NCBI GenBank assembly: GCA_009193035.1
Contig: SWDT01000010.1
Span: 930,001 to 994,000, forward strand
Reading direction: 5' to 3'
From: Halicephalobus mephisto
Taxonomy: Eukaryota; Nematoda; Chromadorea; Rhabditida; Panagrolaimidae
DNA length: 64,000 bases
Position numbers and translations under genes: made by a program. Positions 1 to 11,989 of the stretch are shown piece by piece. Position 1 is the stretch's first letter. The number at the start of each line of letters is the position of its first letter. The notes below the pieces were generated by a model that ran no database searches, was not told the origin of the DNA, and saw only the letters and a program-made list of their open reading frames with translations.

Positions 1-89
1 CTCTCTTTCTTCTACTTTAGTACTAGTTCATATTATAATCCAACCAATCTGATTGTTTTTTACTTTTACAGAAGCATTATGTACAATAA

Positions 90-3000
90 CTACAGAAATT
101 CATCGCCTTCTTGGAAGTCGTTGATGATTATTGATGGTATTTCATCCAGAGCTTCATTTCTGATTACTAAACAGTCTTCGGTTTCGGACGTCTTAACTGA
201 TCCGGAAACTGTCGCAATTGAGCAGAATCCGACAGTAGGAGTTGATTTTCGTCTAATCGACGGTGATCTCGGAATCAGGAACTTCGACTGGGTCGTGGTT
301 ACTGTAGAATCGGTCTTGAGAGTCACCATTGTTGTGTTTCTTCGATTGCGGGATTTGTCGACGATTGAATCCCTCATGGTCATTGACGGCTTCCTCAGAA
401 TAGCGACTCTGGATTCCGATTGCAATTCAGAAACCGTGAATCTTCTAGAACGAAGGAATCTGGAACAACAAGGAATCAATTCGAGTTGATTCCGAACACA
501 AGGACAAGCGTTCAAGAAAGCTCGGGTGTACTCTGAACTCGCCATACAAAAAATGAAAAAATTCAGACAATGGTTGAGCGTTTCGAAGGTGTTCGCAATG
601 TACCGGAAGACCTGCAAATTCATGAATTAAAAATCATAAAAATTAAAAACAAGCTTTACTACAGAATTGTCTCAATATGGAATTTCGGGGTCTTTCGAAA
701 CAATCTAAAGCATTAAGTTTGGATATTGATTTCGAAATTTGCTACTAGATTTTCAATAGATCTAGAGATTTCTGAAATTTTAGATAACTTCAGAAATTTC
801 TATTGGATTTTAGAAAATTTTAAGATCTTTTTAGAATTCTGAATAGATCTAGAAATTTCTGAAATTTTAAATAACTTCAAAAATTTCTGTCCAATTTTAA
901 AAAATTCTAAGATCTTTTTAGAATTCTGTAAGATTCCAAGGACTTCTGTGAGAATCTGGAAGTTTCACGAAGATTATCGAAATTTTTACAATCTTCTGTA
1001 AGGTTCCAGAAATCTGAAATTTTCCACTAAGTTTTGAAAGATTTTTAAAACTTTTACGAAATTCTTAAAAATTTTGCAATTATTCTAGAAATTTTGTAAG
1101 ATTCTAGAAATTTTTACAGAATTTTGATTAAATTTGATTCACCTGGAAAGAGAATTTAGTTTCCGTCGACTCGTTCTGGAACATCATGACGATTGTCTGA
1201 GGGACGTTGCCGATTACGTAAATGAAGCAAATAGCAATCATCAAAGCTGTCAATCTTTTTTCCGTGAAGCTTTTCATCAACGAATTTTTCTCTCCTTTGA
1301 GTCCAGCCAAATCAGAATTCTCCAAAGTACTCGAATGCTTCTTCAGAAGTCTTCTGTTCTTCTTAGCTATCTGCAGTTGTCTGGCGATGAAGATATTCAA
1401 AGCAACCAAAACGAAGACACAAGCGAATCTGAGGAACTCCCTGAAGAATCCGTAGTAGGAATAAATGGTCCAGTAGGGTTCCTTGCAAAGAATCTCCTTG
1501 TTGTTGCCCTTCTTCCACGTCCCGTCAGGATTCATTTTGTAAGTCACCTGAAGCACCATCGGACAATGCAGCAGAACGGAGAAAATCAAAACACCGAGGA
1601 TCTTCGCGAAGACAGAGTTGATGTAGATCCTCTTGGAATGGGGTTTCCGAAGTAACAAGTAACTGAAAAAATTTCTGTTTAATCACAATGCAAAAATAAG
1701 TTTTCACAAAATTACTTCAAAAATAATTTTTGAAAATCATAGAAATTAGAAATCAATATTTTTGCAAAATAATCTCAACACAAATTTTTGGAATTTTCTA
1801 AAAGTTTAAAATTCGAAATTCCATATGTTGATTTGGGAACTGTTCAATCTAGAAGCTTTTATGAAATTCCAGAAGGTTATATAGAATCCTAAAAAGTACT
1901 AGAATCTTCTATCAGATTTCAGAATTTTCTAAAAACTTCTGTAAAATTCTAAGAAGTTCCAGAATCTTTCACTAAATTTCAGAATTTTCTAAAAACTTCT
2001 AAGAAATTCTAGAATCTTCTGTAAAATTTAAAAAAGTTCCAGAATCTTTCACTAAATTCTAGAATTTTCTAAGAACTTCTAAGAAATTTTCAAAGTTTCT
2101 GTAAAATTCAAAAAAGTTCCAGAATCTTTCAATAAATTTCAGAATTTCCTAAAAATTTCCAAAAAATTCTAAAAGTTTCTAAAAACTAAAAAATTCTAGA
2201 ATCTTCTATAAAACTCTAAGAAGTTCCAGAATCTTTCATTAAATTTCAGAATTTTCTAAAAACTAAAAAATTCTAGAATCTTCTGTAAAATTCAAAAAAG
2301 TTCCAGAAATTTCCACAAAATTCTAGAAAAACAAAAGTTTCTACGAGATTCCGGAAACTTTTAAGAACTTCTATTTTAAAAGTTTGTATAAAATTTTCAA
2401 AGATTTTAAAATTTCCAATTTGATTTCAACATTTTAGTTGATAAAAAAATTACCGTTCAACTGTAAGTAAAACAGCACAGTAAAGTCCGGCAACAAGGAA
2501 CGAATTTATTATGAAGTCCTCTACATAAACTGAATAATAGGCAATCGGCAGAAACCTCCAGGCCCCGGTAAAGTGGAAAATACAGTGAAGTAATATCGCC
2601 GTCAGACCGATCTGAATTAAACTTTTACTAAAAATTACAGTAACTTTTTTACCAAATCAAATAAAGCCAGAGCTTTGATGTATCTGAACGGAACGGTTTG
2701 GAGCGAAGACGACCTGAGGGTAAACAGATTCAAAACGTTTCCTCCCACTCCTATGGCCCCCAATATTGTCTGAAAAAAAGGAATACAATTATGCAGCACT
2801 TGTGTCCCTGACATTTATGTTTTAATTTTAACCACTTTAATTCAAAAATTTTAAATAATTTTATATTTTTCATATGTGATTTTAAAAATTATTTTAGACA
2901 AATCTTCACTGTTTCATGAAACTTCCAAATAGAATTTTAAACGTCTCTAGAATTGAAGGTTATTCTCCAGAATTCAGGATTTCAAAAGTCAATTATTAAT

Positions 3001-4162
3001 TATGAATTCAGAATCTATACACACAAAAAAAGGATATATTAAAGTGGTTCTGATAGATCGAATATATTATATTCAACGTATCTAACTCATTATGTTGATA
3101 TCAATGTATTATATTTAGTATATCGGTACATTGAATATAATGTATCCTATGCATTATGTTGATATCAATGTATTATATTTGGTATATCAATACAGTATAT
3201 TAAATGTATCTAATGCATTAAGTTGATATCAATGTATTATATTTAGTATATCGGTACATTGAATATAATGTATCTAATGCATTAAGTTGATATCAATGTA
3301 TTATATTTAGTATATCGGTACATTGAATATAATGTATCTGACACATTGAGCTGTGTCAATGTATCGATGCATTACAAAGCATGTATTATGTTTGTGCGCA
3401 GATCTAATTATTCCATTACAAATACTTTTTGTTCAGTTATAACTGTAGAATTAGAACATAAGTGATTGAGACACAGGTATCCCAGACACAAATGGTTGAA
3501 ACATAAATGTCTGGAATACAAGTATCTGGGACACAAATATCCAAGATATAGATGTTTAGGACACAGATGTCTAAGATATAGATATTTAGGACACAAATAT
3601 CTGAGACACAAGTATCTGGGACACAAATATTCAAGATATAGATGTTTAGGACACAAATATCAGAGACATAAGTACTTGGGACACAAATATCCAAGATATA
3701 AATATCTGGGACACAAATATCCTAGATATAGATGTTTAGGACACAAATGTCCAAGATATAGATATTTAGGACACAAATATCCAAGATATAGATGTTTAGG
3801 ACACAAATGTCCAAGATATAAATATTTAAGACACAAATATCCTAGATATAGATATCTGGGACACAAATGTTCAAGATATAGATGTCTAAGACAGAAGTAT
3901 CTCGAACACAAATGTCTGAGACACAAGTATCTGAAATACAAGTATTCTGGATATAATGGTCTAAGATATAAATGTCAGGTACACAATTATTTAAGATATA
4001 AATGTCTGGGACACAAGTATCGCAGCACGGATTAGTGTCTAACTTTATAAGAATTAAACTTACAAAAATAACAGGAAAAATTTTCTTTAACTCAGTGATT
4101 CTTTCATCAGGAGATGTATTTTTGGATTCCGAACAGAAAGCGTTAAAACTTGTAATGCCCAT
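90..4162 (-). CDS. Class A (rhodopsin-like) peptide-type GPCR, 5 exons, 471 aa
   Basis: Exons (5' to 3' on the minus strand) are 4162-4064, 2769-2653, 2611-2454, 1662-1143 and 611-90. All junctions are GT/AG and in phase, giving 472 codons with the stop. The start ATG lies 9 bases after a TTTCGTCAG acceptor that could be a spliced-leader site, and an upstream in-frame TGA rules out a longer exon. TM1 carries GNVLNL (residues 43-48), TM2 begins LALFDL, and TM3 ends TVERY in place of DRY. A loop with CKEPYW precedes TM5, TM6 contains FIYVIGNVP, and TM7 has LNHCLNFFIFC in place of NPxxY. A Ser/Thr-rich tail of about 140 residues follows. This pattern is typical of nematode neuropeptide (FMRFamide-receptor-like) GPCRs at the plasma membrane. 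The ligand and exact subfamily cannot be read from the sequence. Introns hold repeats, including a minisatellite in intron 1. Confidence 0.85.
660..1125. repeat. Degenerate TTCTAGAA-type tract in GPCR intron 4
   Basis: The intron between 611 and 1143 consists of loosely repeated motifs such as GATTTTAGAAAATTTTAAGATC, ATAGATCTAGAAATTTCTG and GATTCTAGAAATTTT. Alternating GAA and TTC half-sites recur. No coding potential is seen. Confidence 0.6.
1840..2400. repeat. Tandem degenerate GAA/TTC repeat in GPCR intron 3
   Basis: Units of roughly 60-110 bases recur with the segments AGTTCCAGAATCTTTCA, TTTCAGAATTTTCTAAAAAC and ATTCTAGAATCTTCTGTAAA. They contain perfect TTCTAGAA palindromes. This is intronic repeat DNA with no gene. 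Confidence 0.7.
3018..3400. mobile_element. Small inverted-repeat element, family A (TA-rich interior)
   Basis: It starts TACACACAAAAAAAGG and ends ATGTTTGTGCGCA, so the ends are imperfect inverted repeats. The interior is a tandem array of about 83-base units such as TGATATCAATGTATTATATT and GTATATCGGTACATTGAATA. Related copies lie at 10449-11121 and 13543-13852. No ORF is seen, so it is a non-autonomous (MITE-like) element. It sits in GPCR intron 1. Confidence 0.65.
3466..4035. repeat. 15/30-bp minisatellite in GPCR intron 1
   Basis: A 15-base unit alternates between forms such as GGACACAAATATCCA and AGATATAGATGTTTA and is repeated nearly 40 times. Because 15 is divisible by 3, several frames stay open by chance (for example YLGHKYPRYRC-type repeats). 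These are not genes. The same unit recurs at 34455-34715. Confidence 0.85.
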
Positions 4163-5286
4163 CTCCTCGACTGACGAAACAAGGAACAAAGAAATCAAAC
4201 AAAGATATTGGCACTTTCAACCTTTTGGCTTGGCGTCATCGAGCTTGGAAAGAGTGGAAATGAGATTCTCGAGAGTCTTGCTCCAGTTTCTTCCTTTTTG
4301 CGCAAAGAAAGTCAAAATTGGCTCTTGCTGTCTTGTCTAATGAACATCTGAAGGGACCAGTCAAGGGGCAACGGTTTCTCATATCAGGTTTCATAAAGTT
4401 CAAGTTTTAAAAAATTTCAATATACTATTTTTTTAAACGCCAAATTTCTTCTCAGGATCCATCAACCAAACTTTTTTCTTTTTAAATTTAATTAAAATGT
4501 TCTTTGATTGTTATCTTTTCTAAAATCAGTAAAAATTAAGGTTTTTATTTTTGTAAAAATTATAAGAAATAATTTCACAGAAAATTCAAAAAATAAAAAA
4601 GCAAATACTTATATAAAATTTAAAAAAATAAAAATTATTTTACATAAAATTAAAAAATATAAAAATTTGAAAAATAATTTTATACAAAATTCAAAAAAAT
4701 TCAATATTAATTTACTTAAAATTCAAAAAAATAAAAATTTTTTTATATAAATTTAAAAAAAAATAAAAATTATTTTATACAAAATTAAAAAAAAAATAAA
4801 ATTCAAAAAAATTTTTAAATACTCCTGAATGGAAATTTTTTTTCTGATGAACTGTTACTAGTTTGATATTTCCACTTTAATGAATACTTCGTCATGCATT
4901 AAAGGACAAATTTTAAATTTATATTTTTCCAGATAAAAAACAGATTTTCCATTTGAGAACCATCAATTTTTTAAAATTTTATTGAAATTACTTTTTTGTT
5001 AATTTTTGCATTTTTAGAATTAATAAAAATTAAAATATTTATACAAAATAAAAAAAGATTATTTTTTGTAATATTTAATAAAAAAAATATTTTTTATATC
5101 TAATAAAAAAATTATTTTTCGTAATATTTAATTTAAAAATTATTTTTTCTGATATTTAATAAAATAAATTATTTTTTCTGATATTTAATAAAATAAATTA
5201 TTTTTTATATTTAATAAAAAATCCAAATATTTCGAAACGAAAAATTTAATTTTAATTTACTTTTAAAAAATAATTTTTATGCAAAT
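4163..5286. other. Intergenic, low complexity
   Basis: The region upstream of the GPCR start holds about 350 bases of ordinary sequence (a candidate promoter). Very A/T-rich simple sequence follows, with repeats of TAAAATTCAAAAAAATAAAA and of a TTTTTTCTGATATTTAATAAA-like unit near 5140-5220. No gene is seen. Confidence 0.6.
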
Positions 5287-5513
5287 TTATTCAGATCCAG
5301 CAAGGAGTTTGACAGATTTGAAAATGGAATCGGATTTCGATTCTGAAGGCGATTTGACGGTCTCAGATAAAGTGGCAGAAATTCGAGCAAGAGTTTCTTC
5401 GAAAAGTCGGGTCCTTCTCTCGAGTTCTGAAGATTTCCAAAAATTTTTAAAATTCTTCATTTCGGTTGTCGAAATCGTGGCGGATATCGGAATAGAATAA
5501 GGAAAGAGATTTC
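5287..5513 (-). CDS. Possible terminal exon, gene unassigned
   Basis: After an acceptor-like TTATTTCTAG, a minus-strand frame runs for about 75 residues to a TAA. It reads NLFPYSIPISATISTTEMKN, followed by a charged, possibly helical segment (SSELERRTRLFEETLARISA) and a Ser-rich end. Its base composition is richer than its surroundings. It could be the last exon of the upstream DM-domain gene, but the phase does not fit directly with exon 2 of that gene (phase 1 donor against phase 2 acceptor), so an unseen intermediate exon would be needed. It may also be a relic. Confidence 0.3.
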
Positions 5514-5664
5514 TAGAAATAAGTTTCAAAAAATTAATAAAATTAAAACTTACTTTTTGTTATTTTTTAAAGTAAAAGTTGTTTTATTTGCAAATTTTTT
5601 TTCACGATCTGAAAAAATTTATTTTTGAAAAACAAAAAAATTAACTTTTGCTAATTTTTTAATC

Positions 5665-6420
5665 ACTGTGACAAATTCGTTTATTTTTCAGCGAAAATCA
5701 AATTTTGTTTCGAAAATAAGTGAAATCCAGCGTAATGAAATTTTTGTGATAAAAATTGTTTTTTTTTAAAATTTTTGTGAATATTAAAGATTCGTTTATT
5801 GTGGGATAAACATAAATATCCCAAAATCAAGTTCTGCAGGAGAATCTAAATCATATTAAAATTTGTTTCAAAAGATATTATAAAAGAAAAATTAAATTTT
5901 ACAAAGTTTTTAATCATTAAAACAAATTCGTTTATTTTTCAGCGAAAGTCAAATTTCGCTTCGAAAATAAGCGAACAATTAAGCGAAGTCCAGCGTAATG
6001 AAATTTTTGTGATAAAAATTGTTTTTTTTTTAAATTTTTGTGAATATTAAAGATTCGTTTATTGTGGGATAAAGTTATCATGAAAAGTACCTCGTAGATT
6101 AAGGTCCGTAAGAGAATATAAGTCGTCAAAATCTGTTTCAAAAGAAAAATTAAGTTTTACAAAGTTTTTTATTACCGTAACAAATTCGTTTATTTTTCAG
6201 CGAAAGTCAAATTTCGCTTCGAAAATAAACGAAATCCATCACAACGAAATTTTTGTAATAAAAATTTTTTTTTTAAATTTTTAAAATTACGAATAACGTA
6301 TTTGTTGTAAGATAAATTTGTTTTTGAAAACTGTTCCACAGATCGAATCCTGGAAGACATCGTAGACCACAGGTCTGTGATATATGAATCCAATTCGACG
6401 ACCCCTAAATACTCAGCAGG
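5665..6420. repeat. Three copies of a fold-back repeat
   Basis: About 250-base units start near 5665, 5925 and 6180. Each begins ACAAATTCGTTTATTTTTCA, then GCGAAAGTCAAATTTCGCTT and CGAAAATAAGCGAA, so the first 50 bases form an inverted repeat around GTCAAA. ATGAAATTTTTGTGATAAAA and a TTCGTTTATTGTGGGATAAA segment follow. Related copies are near 9960-10440 and 22980-23500. No coding sequence is seen. Confidence 0.7.
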
Positions 6421-6738
6421 TCATCGTCATTCGTCAATTTCAACTGTTTTTGTATTTTAGTTTTTTCACAATTTTTCAATTCAAAAATGTCCATTTTAGG
6501 TGATTTATTTTGAATTTGTCGCAGAAATTCGAAGACTTGAAGATCCATTTGTCATATTTTTAGTCGGATTTTCGTCGATTAATGTTCTTGAAGAAATCAG
6601 TAAAGGAGATAATTTACAACTATCCGGTCCTTTGTTCCCCAATAAACTCAAAAAAGCAGCAATTTGTCCGATTTAACGACTATCTCAGGTGGTCGAGGAC
6701 AAATTGTTTTTTCGAAATCTTACTTCCACCATGTTCGG

Positions 6739-7148
6739 ACAGAAACTAGACTAGAAAGAGAACACTTGAGAAGAGAATCTAAATATCAAAAAAGTGTGGA
6801 ATACTGTAGGACATGAATGAGATTTTCAATTATCTTGTGGAGGAAAATGTATAATAATTGTTATTTGTGTCTTATTATCCGAGTAAAGACTATTAAAATA
6901 CTTCTGTTTTCTATCTTAAGAACTGATTTTTAATCAATGTAATCTTATTTATTAGATTACTGTTAAAACAGAAACTAAATCAAAAAAAGAACACTTGAGA
7001 AGAGAATCTAAATATCAAAAAAGTGTGGAATACTGTAGGACATGAATGAGATTTTCAGTTATCTTGTGGAGGAGGATATATGATAATTGTTATTAGTGTC
7101 TTATTATCTGAGTAAATATTATTAAAATATTTCTGTTTTCTATCCTAA
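6739..7148. repeat. Direct duplication, about 180-bp units 229 bp apart
   Basis: The segment from AGAAACTAGACTAGAAAGAG through GAACACTTGAGAAGAGAATC, AGTGTGGAATACTGTAGGAC and GTGTCTTATTATC is present at 6739-6923. It occurs again with few changes at 6968-7148. Part of it is similar, in reverse, to sequence near 22620-22690 and 62510-62590, so it is likely derived from a dispersed element. Confidence 0.7.
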
Positions 7149-7416
7149 TATATTGAAAATTGAAAAATAAACATGTCTTATTAAGAATAGACATATCATA
7201 TAGGATTATGCTAACTATATAGGTACAACGCCTAGGGGATTCCGTCTGTCGTGACATGTTCCCTTTAGTAATTCTCAATAAAGAGAAACGACTATTTAGT
7301 TTCGAATGTTCTGGATGTCTCCGATCATCGAGACTACATATCTACTACAAAACCTATCCAGATACTGTAAGAAAGAGATTATGCAAAGTACTTCCCAATA
7401 GGGTACTTAGACAAAA

Positions 7417-9323
7417 TTAAAGTTCCTGGTATCTACAGTAATCTGAAAATAAAAATTTTCTGGCATCTGGTCGCATTTCGTCAAAGATTTTCGAAATTTT
7501 TTATGGAAAATTTACCTTTGTTGTTGATCGTCGAAGAAAGAAAGTTTTGGATTTTTGGAGTTTTTTCAGACGGACACTTTGAGCTTCTTTCATCGAGCTG
7601 TTCATCGACACATTCGTCAAGGTTTCCATCAAGGAAGTTAGAATTCCGCAATTGTCTCTCCATCTGATCGAGTTTTCTTCTCTTCGTGTTCAATGCGCAA
7701 AGAGGACAACTGGAAAAAAATTTTCGAATTTTATTATTTCCGAAATTGACAGTATATGATTTAATTCAAGTTTAAATTGAAAAAAATTTTCGGAATTAAT
7801 TTTATGATTTACTTCGAGTTCAGGATATGAAGAATTTTATCATTTTGAATTATATATGATTTAATTCGAGTTTAAATTGAAAAAAAATTTCGAATTTTAT
7901 TATTTTCGGAATTAATTTTATGATTTACTTCGAGTTTAGGATATGAAGAATTTTATCATTTTCGAATTATATATGATCTACTTCGAGTTTAATTTGAAGA
8001 TAATTTTCGAATTTTATTATTTTCAGAATTTATTTAATGATTTACTTCGAGTTCAGGATACGAAGAATTTTATCATTTTCGAATTATATATGATCTATTT
8101 CGAGTTTAAATTGAAAAAAAAATTTTATTATATTCAGAATTAACTGTATGATTTACTTCGAGTTTAGGATATGAAGAATTTTATCATTTTCGAATTATAT
8201 ACGATCTACTTCGAGTTTAAATCGAAGACAACTGTTCTCATAAAATTACCAAGGGTGTCAAAGCTTGCCGAACTCGATTAACCCTTGCCACACGCGTTTC
8301 CCAAAAAAAAAATAAAATAAAATTGCAATATTTCATTTTCTGGACTAAGAGGGAAATGAGAAAAACAGTTGGCAAAAGTGCCAAATTTTTCGATAAAAAT
8401 GCAAATTACAAAATCCTTTTAATTTTGGAGATGTTGGATTTTCAGAAAACTTTGATCAAAAAATTTTTAATTAATTTTAAAAATAAAAAAAAAAATTTTT
8501 TAAATATTTTAAAAATAAAAAAAAAATTTTTTAAATATTTTAAAAATTAAAAAAAACTTAATTAATTTTAAAAATATTTAAAAAAATTCTTTAAATATTT
8601 TAGAAATTAAAAATTAAAAAATTTTTTTTAAATATTTTAAAAATTAAAAAAAAATTTTAAATATTTTAAATTTCACCTTTATCGTTAATTTTAAAATATA
8701 ATTAAATTTAAAAAATTAAATAAAAATTAATTCAAACAAAACACACATTTTCTGTTTGAAAAGATTTAATAATTTTATAAAAAATTAAATTATTTCATAT
8801 GATTTTTTTTATAAATTTATATTTATTTTAAAAAATAAAAATTGACAAAAAAATCAATTTTAATTAAAATCATTTTAAAAAATTTGAACATTTCGTCACA
8901 TAATTCCTGGACAAAAAATATTTTTTAAAAATAATTTAAATTTAAAATTTGAAATTTTTAAAATGATTTAAATTTGAAATTTTTTTAAAATGATTAAAAT
9001 TTGAAATTTTTAATTTTTTCGAATGACTTAAATTTGAAATTTTTTATTTTTTCGAATGATTTAAATTTCGAATTTTTCATTTTTTCGAATGATTTAAATT
9101 TGAAATTTTTTATTTTTTTAAATGATTTAAATTTGAAATTTTTAAAATGACTTTAATTTGAAATTTTTTCTTTTTTTTGAATGATTTAAATTTGAAATTT
9201 TTAAAATTGTAATTTAACTTACGGACAATGTCGATAAAGACATTTTTGTTTGTGTCCCTTCTTCGGCTGGTTGAATATTCCGTGATTAGCACAAAGTTGA
9301 CACATGTACTGTTCCTTGGGCAT
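7417..9323 (-). CDS. DM-domain (doublesex/mab-3 family) zinc-finger transcription factor
   Basis: Exon 1 is 9323-9223, starting just downstream of an ATCCAG acceptor, and exon 2 is 7709-7516, joined at phase 2. Together they encode an intertwined zinc module: CQLCANHG (C-x2-C-x3-H), then GHKQKCLYRHCPCPLC (H-x3-C-x4-C-x-C-x2-C) and the basic recognition tail NTKRRKLDQMERQLR. This is a complete DM domain at about residues 6-60. Such proteins act in the nucleus in sex-specific and neuronal development. The long pre-HKxxC spacer (IFNQPKKGHK) suggests the nematode MAB-23 type, but this is from memory and unverified. The end is uncertain. A short third exon (7442-7417, TAA) after a 73-base intron gives 106 aa. 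A longer version reaching 5287 is possible. Confidence 0.8.
7735..8235. repeat. About 120-bp tandem repeat in DM-gene intron
   Basis: Four to five copies of a unit with GATTTACTTCGAGTTCAGGA, TATGAAGAATTTTATCATTT and TCGAATTATATATGATCTAC lie in the intron between 7709 and 9223. No gene is seen. Confidence 0.8.
8290..9200. repeat. A/T simple-sequence tract in DM-gene intron
   Basis: Homopolymer-like AAATTTTTTAAATATTTT runs are followed by tandem GATTTAAATTTGAAATTTTT units of about 40 bases (8930-9200). No gene is seen. Confidence 0.7.
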
Positions 9324-10448
9324 TTTGATACTTTTCTTCTCCTGGATTAATTTTAAAAAAATGTTTTACATTGAACAAATCCAAAAAAATAAAAAGAAAA
9401 ATTTTTGGGACTTTTTGAATTTTTGAAAATTTTTCGATCCCGCCCATTTTTGAGCCAATCGTCGTTTATTTTATGAAGCATTTTAATTTTTTTATTTTTG
9501 AAAATAAAATTAAATATTTCAAAAGATCAATGAGAAAAATAAACATTAAATATTTTTGAATAATTTTAAATAAAAATTAATGGCCGATCGTTGGTCAAGG
9601 ATTGTTGATTTTTCGAATTTTTTTTATTAAATCGACTATTTTGAAAAATTATTTTTTCTTTCAAATTTATGTAAAATAATTATGAAATATGAAATTAAAT
9701 TCTATTAGGAAATGTCTGATGATAAAAATAAATTTTTTTTGAATACAGGTGAAATTTTTCGAATTAAAAACAACTTAAGGATAAAAATTAACTTCCTGAC
9801 GACAGAGACGAGTTTTCTTGTTTTTAATCTTAATGATGACTTTACGTTAAAAACAAATCCTCTGGCATGAGGTCCCTGATAACAGAAGCGAATTCGTTTG
9901 TTTCTAACTTTAATGATAATTTTACATTAAGAGAAAAATAAACCTTCCATCACAAAATTCTTAAAAATAAAGTCAAATTCGCTTTGTTTTTAAACGTAAG
10001 TGAAATTTCTGAATTAAAAATCCAAGATTGAAATTCACTATCACCATGAGATTCTTAAAAATAAAGACAAATTAATTTTGTTTCTAAGAACAGGTGAAAT
10101 TTATATATCAAAAACGACCTAAAAAATAACAAAGTTAATTCCTACAGTGAAGTTTTCGATTATCATAACGACAGTGAAGTTTTCAATGAACATAACAACA
10201 GTGAAGTTGTAGAATTAACTGTAGCGACGATAAATGAAGAATATAGTTGTCGAAGAAGATGAAACCAATTCTTATTATGATATCTTTGATAATCATGTTC
10301 GTTCGTTTCCAAGTGAAAGTCAAATTTCGTTTTGAAAATAAGCGAAAAACAAAGTTCAGTGTTGTGAGAATTGTGTGATTAAAATTCTCTTTCTTACTCT
10401 TTACAACTATCAGTCGTTGATTTATTGTAAGATGGGTTTATTTTAGAA
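9324..10448. other. Intergenic, remnants of fold-back repeat
   Basis: Upstream of the DM gene are simple sequence and diverged copies of the fold-back repeat, for example TTCGTTTGTTTCTAACTTTA, CGTTCGTTTCCAAGTGAAAG and TTTTGAAAATAAGCGAAAAA. No ORF has convincing coding character. Confidence 0.5.
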
Positions 10449-11121
10449 TGTTCACAAAATAGTACATTGTATATAATTTATGGATATATTATTGTAATTC
10501 TGATGTATCAGATATATTACATTCATTGTATGAGTATATTAAGTTGATATAGATACATTATATAGAATATATGAACATATTATTGTAATTCTGATGTATC
10601 AGATATATTACATTCACTATATGCGTATATTAAGTTGATATAGGTGCATTATATATAATGTATGGATATATTATTGTAATTCTAATGTATCAGATATATT
10701 ACATTCACTATATGAGTATATTAAGTTGATATAGGTGCATTATATAGAATATATAGATATATTATGACAATTCTGATGTATCAGATGCATTACATTCACT
10801 GTATCGGTATATTGCATATAATGTATGGATACATTAAAACAATTCTGATATATCAGGTATATTACATTTATTGTATGAGTATATTAAGTTGATATAGGTA
10901 CATTGCATATAATGTATGGATACATTAAAACAGTTCTGATATATCAGGTGCATTATATTTATTGTATCGATGAGTTAAACCGATTCCGATGTACGAGATA
11001 CATTATATTCAACATGTCGGTATATTAAGCGCAATGCCAGTACATTATATTCAATGCATCAAATATATTGAATATATTTTCCCAATATATCATATTTTAA
11101 TGTGTCTTTTTTTCTGTGCAC
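10449..11121. mobile_element. Small inverted-repeat element, family A
   Basis: It begins GTTCACAAAATAGTACATTG and ends GTGTCTTTTTTTCTGTGCAC, an imperfect inverted pair. The interior is about five tandem units of roughly 110 bases (ATATTATTGTAATTCTGATG, TATCAGATATATTACATTCA, AGTATATTAAGTTGATATAG). It is the same family as 3018-3400 and has no ORF. Confidence 0.65.
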
Positions 11122-11989
11122 TATCCCGCCGATTGAATCTGTGAGGAAAACAGGAATAAGGTCGAAGATCACGTAATGATCACCTAATTGATGCAGTTCT
11201 CATAGTCTAATTCAAATTTTCTCGAAAAAAAGGTTTGGCTATTCTAAATTAACTTATCATTGGAGTACTTATCGGTTCTTTGTCGATTGTTTACGTCATT
11301 GTGAAAAAAATTTAAGAAAATTTAGTTGTTTTTGAAACTAGAAAATTACTTCTGGTTTTTTTTGTGACTTTGGTGGTCTTGTCTATGATTTTCGTTTAAA
11401 TTATAGATAATAAAGCTTCATTTACAAGACTCAGCCATGTTACATCATTAGCAGTTCTCTTATCGCCTTTTAAAAAGTTCCCTGTGAAACTTCCGGATTC
11501 TGCGTGATTGATCGCTGAACTCGGTCATGTTAAAAGATGAGCATTTGGTTTTGTTAAAACGTTTCTCGGTCATTTCTGACATAATTGTATTTTTCATTTC
11601 TGAATCTAATCATTATTAAATAAACTTCCCCCTGGGAAATGGTTTCTATACTTGGAAAGTCAGCATCATAGATTAAATTAAGACATACGTGGGAATTAAT
11701 CTGAAAATCGTTGAGTCCACATTAGTTCAGGATAAAATTACGATTTCCTAAGAAGATTAAAAAGAGGGTGTGTTTCTCAACTTCTATGATATCAGTTAGT
11801 TTCATCAAATGGTGTCCCGTCTCAAGTCGAGTCAGCATTGTATAGGCATTCGTTACATGACTGAAACTCCTAATTGAGTCAAAACAAACAAGAAAAATGA
11901 CTTTGAACTTATCTAATGAAAATAAGAATATTTATTCTGTAATTTGAAATTTAGGAATTAAATCTTTAAAATAATTAAGCGCGTTTTAT
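11122..11989. other. Intergenic, no gene seen
   Basis: This is mostly single-copy-looking AT-rich sequence. It has stop codons in all frames and no splice-bounded exon that I can support. Confidence 0.4.

Noticed and set aside
1134..1655. Plus-strand 173-codon frame
   Set aside because: It is antisense to GPCR exon 4, and the minus-strand frame has the membrane segments.
3466..4035. A 189-codon open frame of HKYPRYRCLG-type repeats
   Set aside because: The frame is open only because the 15-bp minisatellite unit is divisible by three. Several frames on both strands are open, and it lies inside a GPCR intron.
6190..6393. Minus-strand frame MDSYITDLWSTMSSRIRS... as an intermediate exon of the DM gene
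   Set aside because: It lies in the fold-back repeat, and its sister copies at 5932-6141 and 23.4 kb give equivalent spurious frames.
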